NCBI GenBank assembly: GCA_001786365.1
Contig: MFWK01000017.1
Span: 28,656-50,332, forward strand
Source of the DNA: Candidatus Nomurabacteria bacterium RIFOXYD2_FULL_35_12
GTDB taxonomy: Bacteria; Patescibacteriota; Minisyncoccia; Phycocordibacterales; UBA9973
Length of the DNA: 21,677 bases
Direction: 5' to 3'
Positions within the stretch are counted from its first letter, which is position 1. Every line of letters starts with the position of its first letter. The position numbers were made by a program, and so were the translations under genes. The notes beneath the pieces were generated by a model. It saw only the letters and a list, made by a program, of their open reading frames with translations, did no database searches and was not told the DNA's origin. Below are positions 19,933-21,677 of this stretch, piece by piece.

Positions 19933-20907
19933 TTATTTATACCTAAGTATTTTTTCCCCATTTTCCGAAGCAATTTTTACCAACTCATCTAGATTGTAAT
20001 ATCGGCAAGCTTCTTGCATCAAACGCAACTCCACCCACATATCCCCATCTACAAAAGGCTCATAGAAATCTGCAATGTTGTCTATGCCGAGGCCCACAAG
20101 CACCCCAGCTTCGAGCATTTCTGAAACATTGGCAATAGAATTGTGAACTGGAGCTAAAAATTGATCCAACTGACGCATAGAAATAACAGCCGAAGGACAC
20201 ACGAGCACAGCCATACCGAGCTCGGCCATTTCTTTATAAATTTTAGTACGATATTCTTTAGCTTGAGCTGAGACAGAAATAGCATGAACAGCAACAGTTC
20301 TCCCCTCATAATTATGGCGTCTAACTGCAGAGATTAATTTCTCTGTATCACGCTCGTTTGGATTATTTTCCTGATCAATATGCACATGCACGGGTTTATT
20401 TAATTTTTTAGCAATTTTAAAAAGATAGTCTAAATGTTTTTCATCATTTGGTCGGTCTTTTGAAGGAAGTCCGCCTGCAATGTCTGCCTTTGCTGTGATT
20501 TCTTCATAAAGCACACGAGCCTCGTCATCAATCAGTCCACCGAGTGGCTGAGATGCAATGAGCATAGTTATTTTATTTTTATATTCTTCTTTCACTGCGA
20601 GAGCTGCATCTATGGCCTTATGCCCCACTGCATCATATGCATCCACAAAAGTGCATGTCAATTTGCATCCTTGGCTGACAAGCGTATCCAAAGCTCTTCT
20701 GATACGCACTTTTATATCTTCCACTGTGCTATTTCTTTTTATACCGTCACTCATACGCCATTTTTCTTCCATACTGACCGTAGATTTTTCCAAACCCTCG
20801 CGAGTTATGAAATAAGACTTGTCAAAATGTGCATGACAATTTACAAAACCACCTTTTTCTTTGATGGCTTCCAACATTTGTGTTTTTAAATCCCAGGAAT
20901 TTTTCAT
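19933..20907 (-). CDS. Cytosine-deaminase-like amidohydrolase
   Basis: The 324 residues form a TIM-barrel metal hydrolase. Metal ligands can be placed: H25 and H27 in FVNCHAHFDKSYF, H174/H176 in VHVHIDQ, H208 in VAVHAIS and D276 in GLGIDNIADFYEP, which matches the CodA-type GHDDxxDPWYP segment. The family removes amino groups from cytosine and related ring compounds (CodA, some s-triazine enzymes). The substrate here is unknown. The HxH motif lies at residue 25 rather than about 60 and the C-terminus is short, so the small beta-sandwich domain formed by the two ends of many amidohydrolases is missing or minimal. It follows the lyase-like gene, separated by a long hairpin. Confidence 0.8.
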   Translation of the reverse strand: MKNSWDLKTQMLEAIKEKGGFVNCHAHFDKSYFITREGLEKSTVSMEEKWRMSDGIKRNSTVEDIKVRIRRALDTLVSQGCKLTCTFVDAYDAVGHKAIDAALAVKEEYKNKITMLIASQPLGGLIDDEARVLYEEITAKADIAGGLPSKDRPNDEKHLDYLFKIAKKLNKPVHVHIDQENNPNERDTEKLISAVRRHNYEGRTVAVHAISVSAQAKEYRTKIYKEMAELGMAVLVCPSAVISMRQLDQFLAPVHNSIANVSEMLEAGVLVGLGIDNIADFYEPFVDGDMWVELRLMQEACRYYNLDELVKIASENGEKILRYK

Positions 20908-20924
20908 ATTTTCTTTAAAAAGTG

Positions 20925-20986
20925 AATATGAAGTTTTTCGCCTGGAGCAACTGGATTCTTCTTTGCTCCCAGAAAAATTTCATATT
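20925..20986. repeat. Long imperfect hairpin between the lyase and amidohydrolase genes
   Basis: AATATGAAGTTTTTCGCCTGG onward (20925-20950) pairs with TTGCTCCCAGAAAAATTTCA onward (20963-20986): 8 bp, one G-T, 6 bp, a bulge, then 3 and 5 bp. It fills most of the 85-nt gap. No T-run follows, so processing, attenuation or a palindromic mobile repeat are all possible. Confidence 0.7.
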
Positions 20987-20992
20987 TAATTT

Positions 20993-21677
20993 TTACTGAT
21001 ATTTTTCTTTCACTTCTTGATAAGCTTCCCTAAAACTTTTCCCTGCTTTTACTAATTTCAACGCTTCATCAGTAGCATAAAGTTCCGCACTGCAGGCATT
21101 TTCAAGATTTTCTTTCTTTGCTTCCAAATCTTTTATAACTAATGTCATCACTTCTATTGTGTCTTGTGCCAGTTTCATTCCTTTTAAATACGGCTCTTTT
21201 GTTAACTGAAAATCCCTATTATATCCAGATGGCAAATTCTTTATCACATTTTCTATCTGGTGCTGATAGCCATTAAAAATCCCAACATTCCCCCGCACAA
21301 GTTCTAGTACATCATAATTTTTCTTTTGTGGCATAATACTTGAACCAGTTTTAAAAGAATCCGAAAGAGTGAAAAAATTAAATTCTTTGGTGGTAAAAAG
21401 CAATAAGTCGCTGGCAATTTTCCCAATATCAAACATCACACTAGAAATAGCTTGCAAAATTATATTTTCAAATTTTCCGCGCGACATAGCGCAATACATC
21501 GAATTCTCTTGAACTTTTTTAAAGCCAAGTTCTTTTGTCGTAAACTTCCTATCCAATCCTAAGATACTTTCGCCATAGCCCGCAGCTGAGCCTAAAGGAT
21601 TCTGATCTATCACTTGCATTATTCCATTTATTAAAATCAAATCGTCTTTCAAACTATCACAAAAAGATCCGAGCCAC
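20993..21677 (-). CDS. argH: Argininosuccinate lyase-like protein, C-terminal part (cut by window edge)
   Basis: The frame is open to the window end (about 228 residues visible); a TTG at 21652 is not the real start, since upstream codons continue as WLGSFCDS. The fumarase/aspartase superfamily signature is GSSIMPQKKNYDVLELVRG, in the argininosuccinate lyase form (MPQKKN, not the MPHKRN of adenylosuccinate lyase). Two further ArgH-like segments are QNPLGSAAGYG and LPSGYNRDFQLTKEP. ArgH splits argininosuccinate into arginine and fumarate. The Pro of the usual KKNPD is Tyr here, and the C-terminus ends soon after FREAYQEV, shorter than E. coli ArgH. In a genome with few biosynthetic genes the true substrate could differ. 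Confidence 0.8.
   Translation of the reverse strand, partial: WLGSFCDSLKDDLILINGIMQVIDQNPLGSAAGYGESILGLDRKFTTKELGFKKVQENSMYCAMSRGKFENIILQAISSVMFDIGKIASDLLLFTTKEFNFFTLSDSFKTGSSIMPQKKNYDVLELVRGNVGIFNGYQHQIENVIKNLPSGYNRDFQLTKEPYLKGMKLAQDTIEVMTLVIKDLEAKKENLENACSAELYATDEALKLVKAGKSFREAYQEVKEKYQ

Noticed and set aside
20993..21652. TTG at 21652 as the real start of the lyase
   Set aside because: The frame is open upstream and the protein lacks the N-terminal half of the family, so the gene is simply cut by the window edge.

Overview
The window reads as a piece of a small, AT-rich Patescibacteria (CPR) genome, most likely Parcubacteria/Nomurabacteria-like. The basis is the gene set (GW-repeat secreted protein, type IV pilus operon, membrane pyrophosphatase, divergent trigger factor), tight gene packing, and short palindromic repeats both between and inside genes. 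UGA appears to be a normal stop (for example the ATGA junction at 7753-7756), which argues against Gracilibacteria-type recoding. The taxonomic call is inference from style, not from a marker search.

Layout. 1-3150 (minus strand): the start of a ComEC-like membrane protein, a GNAT acetyltransferase, RNase HI and RecJ. 3285-3638 (+): a HIT hydrolase whose end overlaps the end of pgk. 3622-5462 (minus): a tpiA-pgk glycolytic pair. 5484-11684 (minus): a type IV pilus operon in the order pilB, pilC, GspH-like, GspI-like, GspJ-like, large PilX-like pseudopilin. 11759-12556 (minus): a secreted GW-repeat/thrombospondin-1 protein. 12791-18253 (+): nusA, membrane pyrophosphatase, a secreted coiled-coil protein, a small membrane protein and a trigger factor without the prolyl isomerase domain. 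18254-18832: a GC-rich island with one unrecognised 115-aa gene. 18833-19901: a complete IS30-family element. 19933-21677 (minus): a cytosine-deaminase-like amidohydrolase and the 3' part of an argininosuccinate-lyase-like gene.

How the parts fit. The pilus operon, together with the adjacent ComEC-like gene start, suggests surface attachment and DNA uptake. tpiA-pgk gives lower glycolysis. The pyrophosphatase carries the Lys/Thr signature of K+-independent proton pumps and would conserve energy from pyrophosphate.

The most interesting signals are not genes. (1) Several unrelated short inverted repeats sit in frame inside housekeeping genes (recJ twice, pgk, tig, rnhA), at places where the protein families normally have short loops. 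(2) Two copies of a ~122-bp element with 14-bp terminal inverted repeats lie at recJ and between nusA and the pyrophosphatase gene, with the repeat ends abutting ATG codons. (3) Seven native transcription units have a -10 box only 4-9 nt before ATG, predicting leaderless mRNAs. The GC-rich 115-aa gene and the IS30 transposase instead have Shine-Dalgarno sequences. No rRNA, tRNA or CRISPR array was seen.
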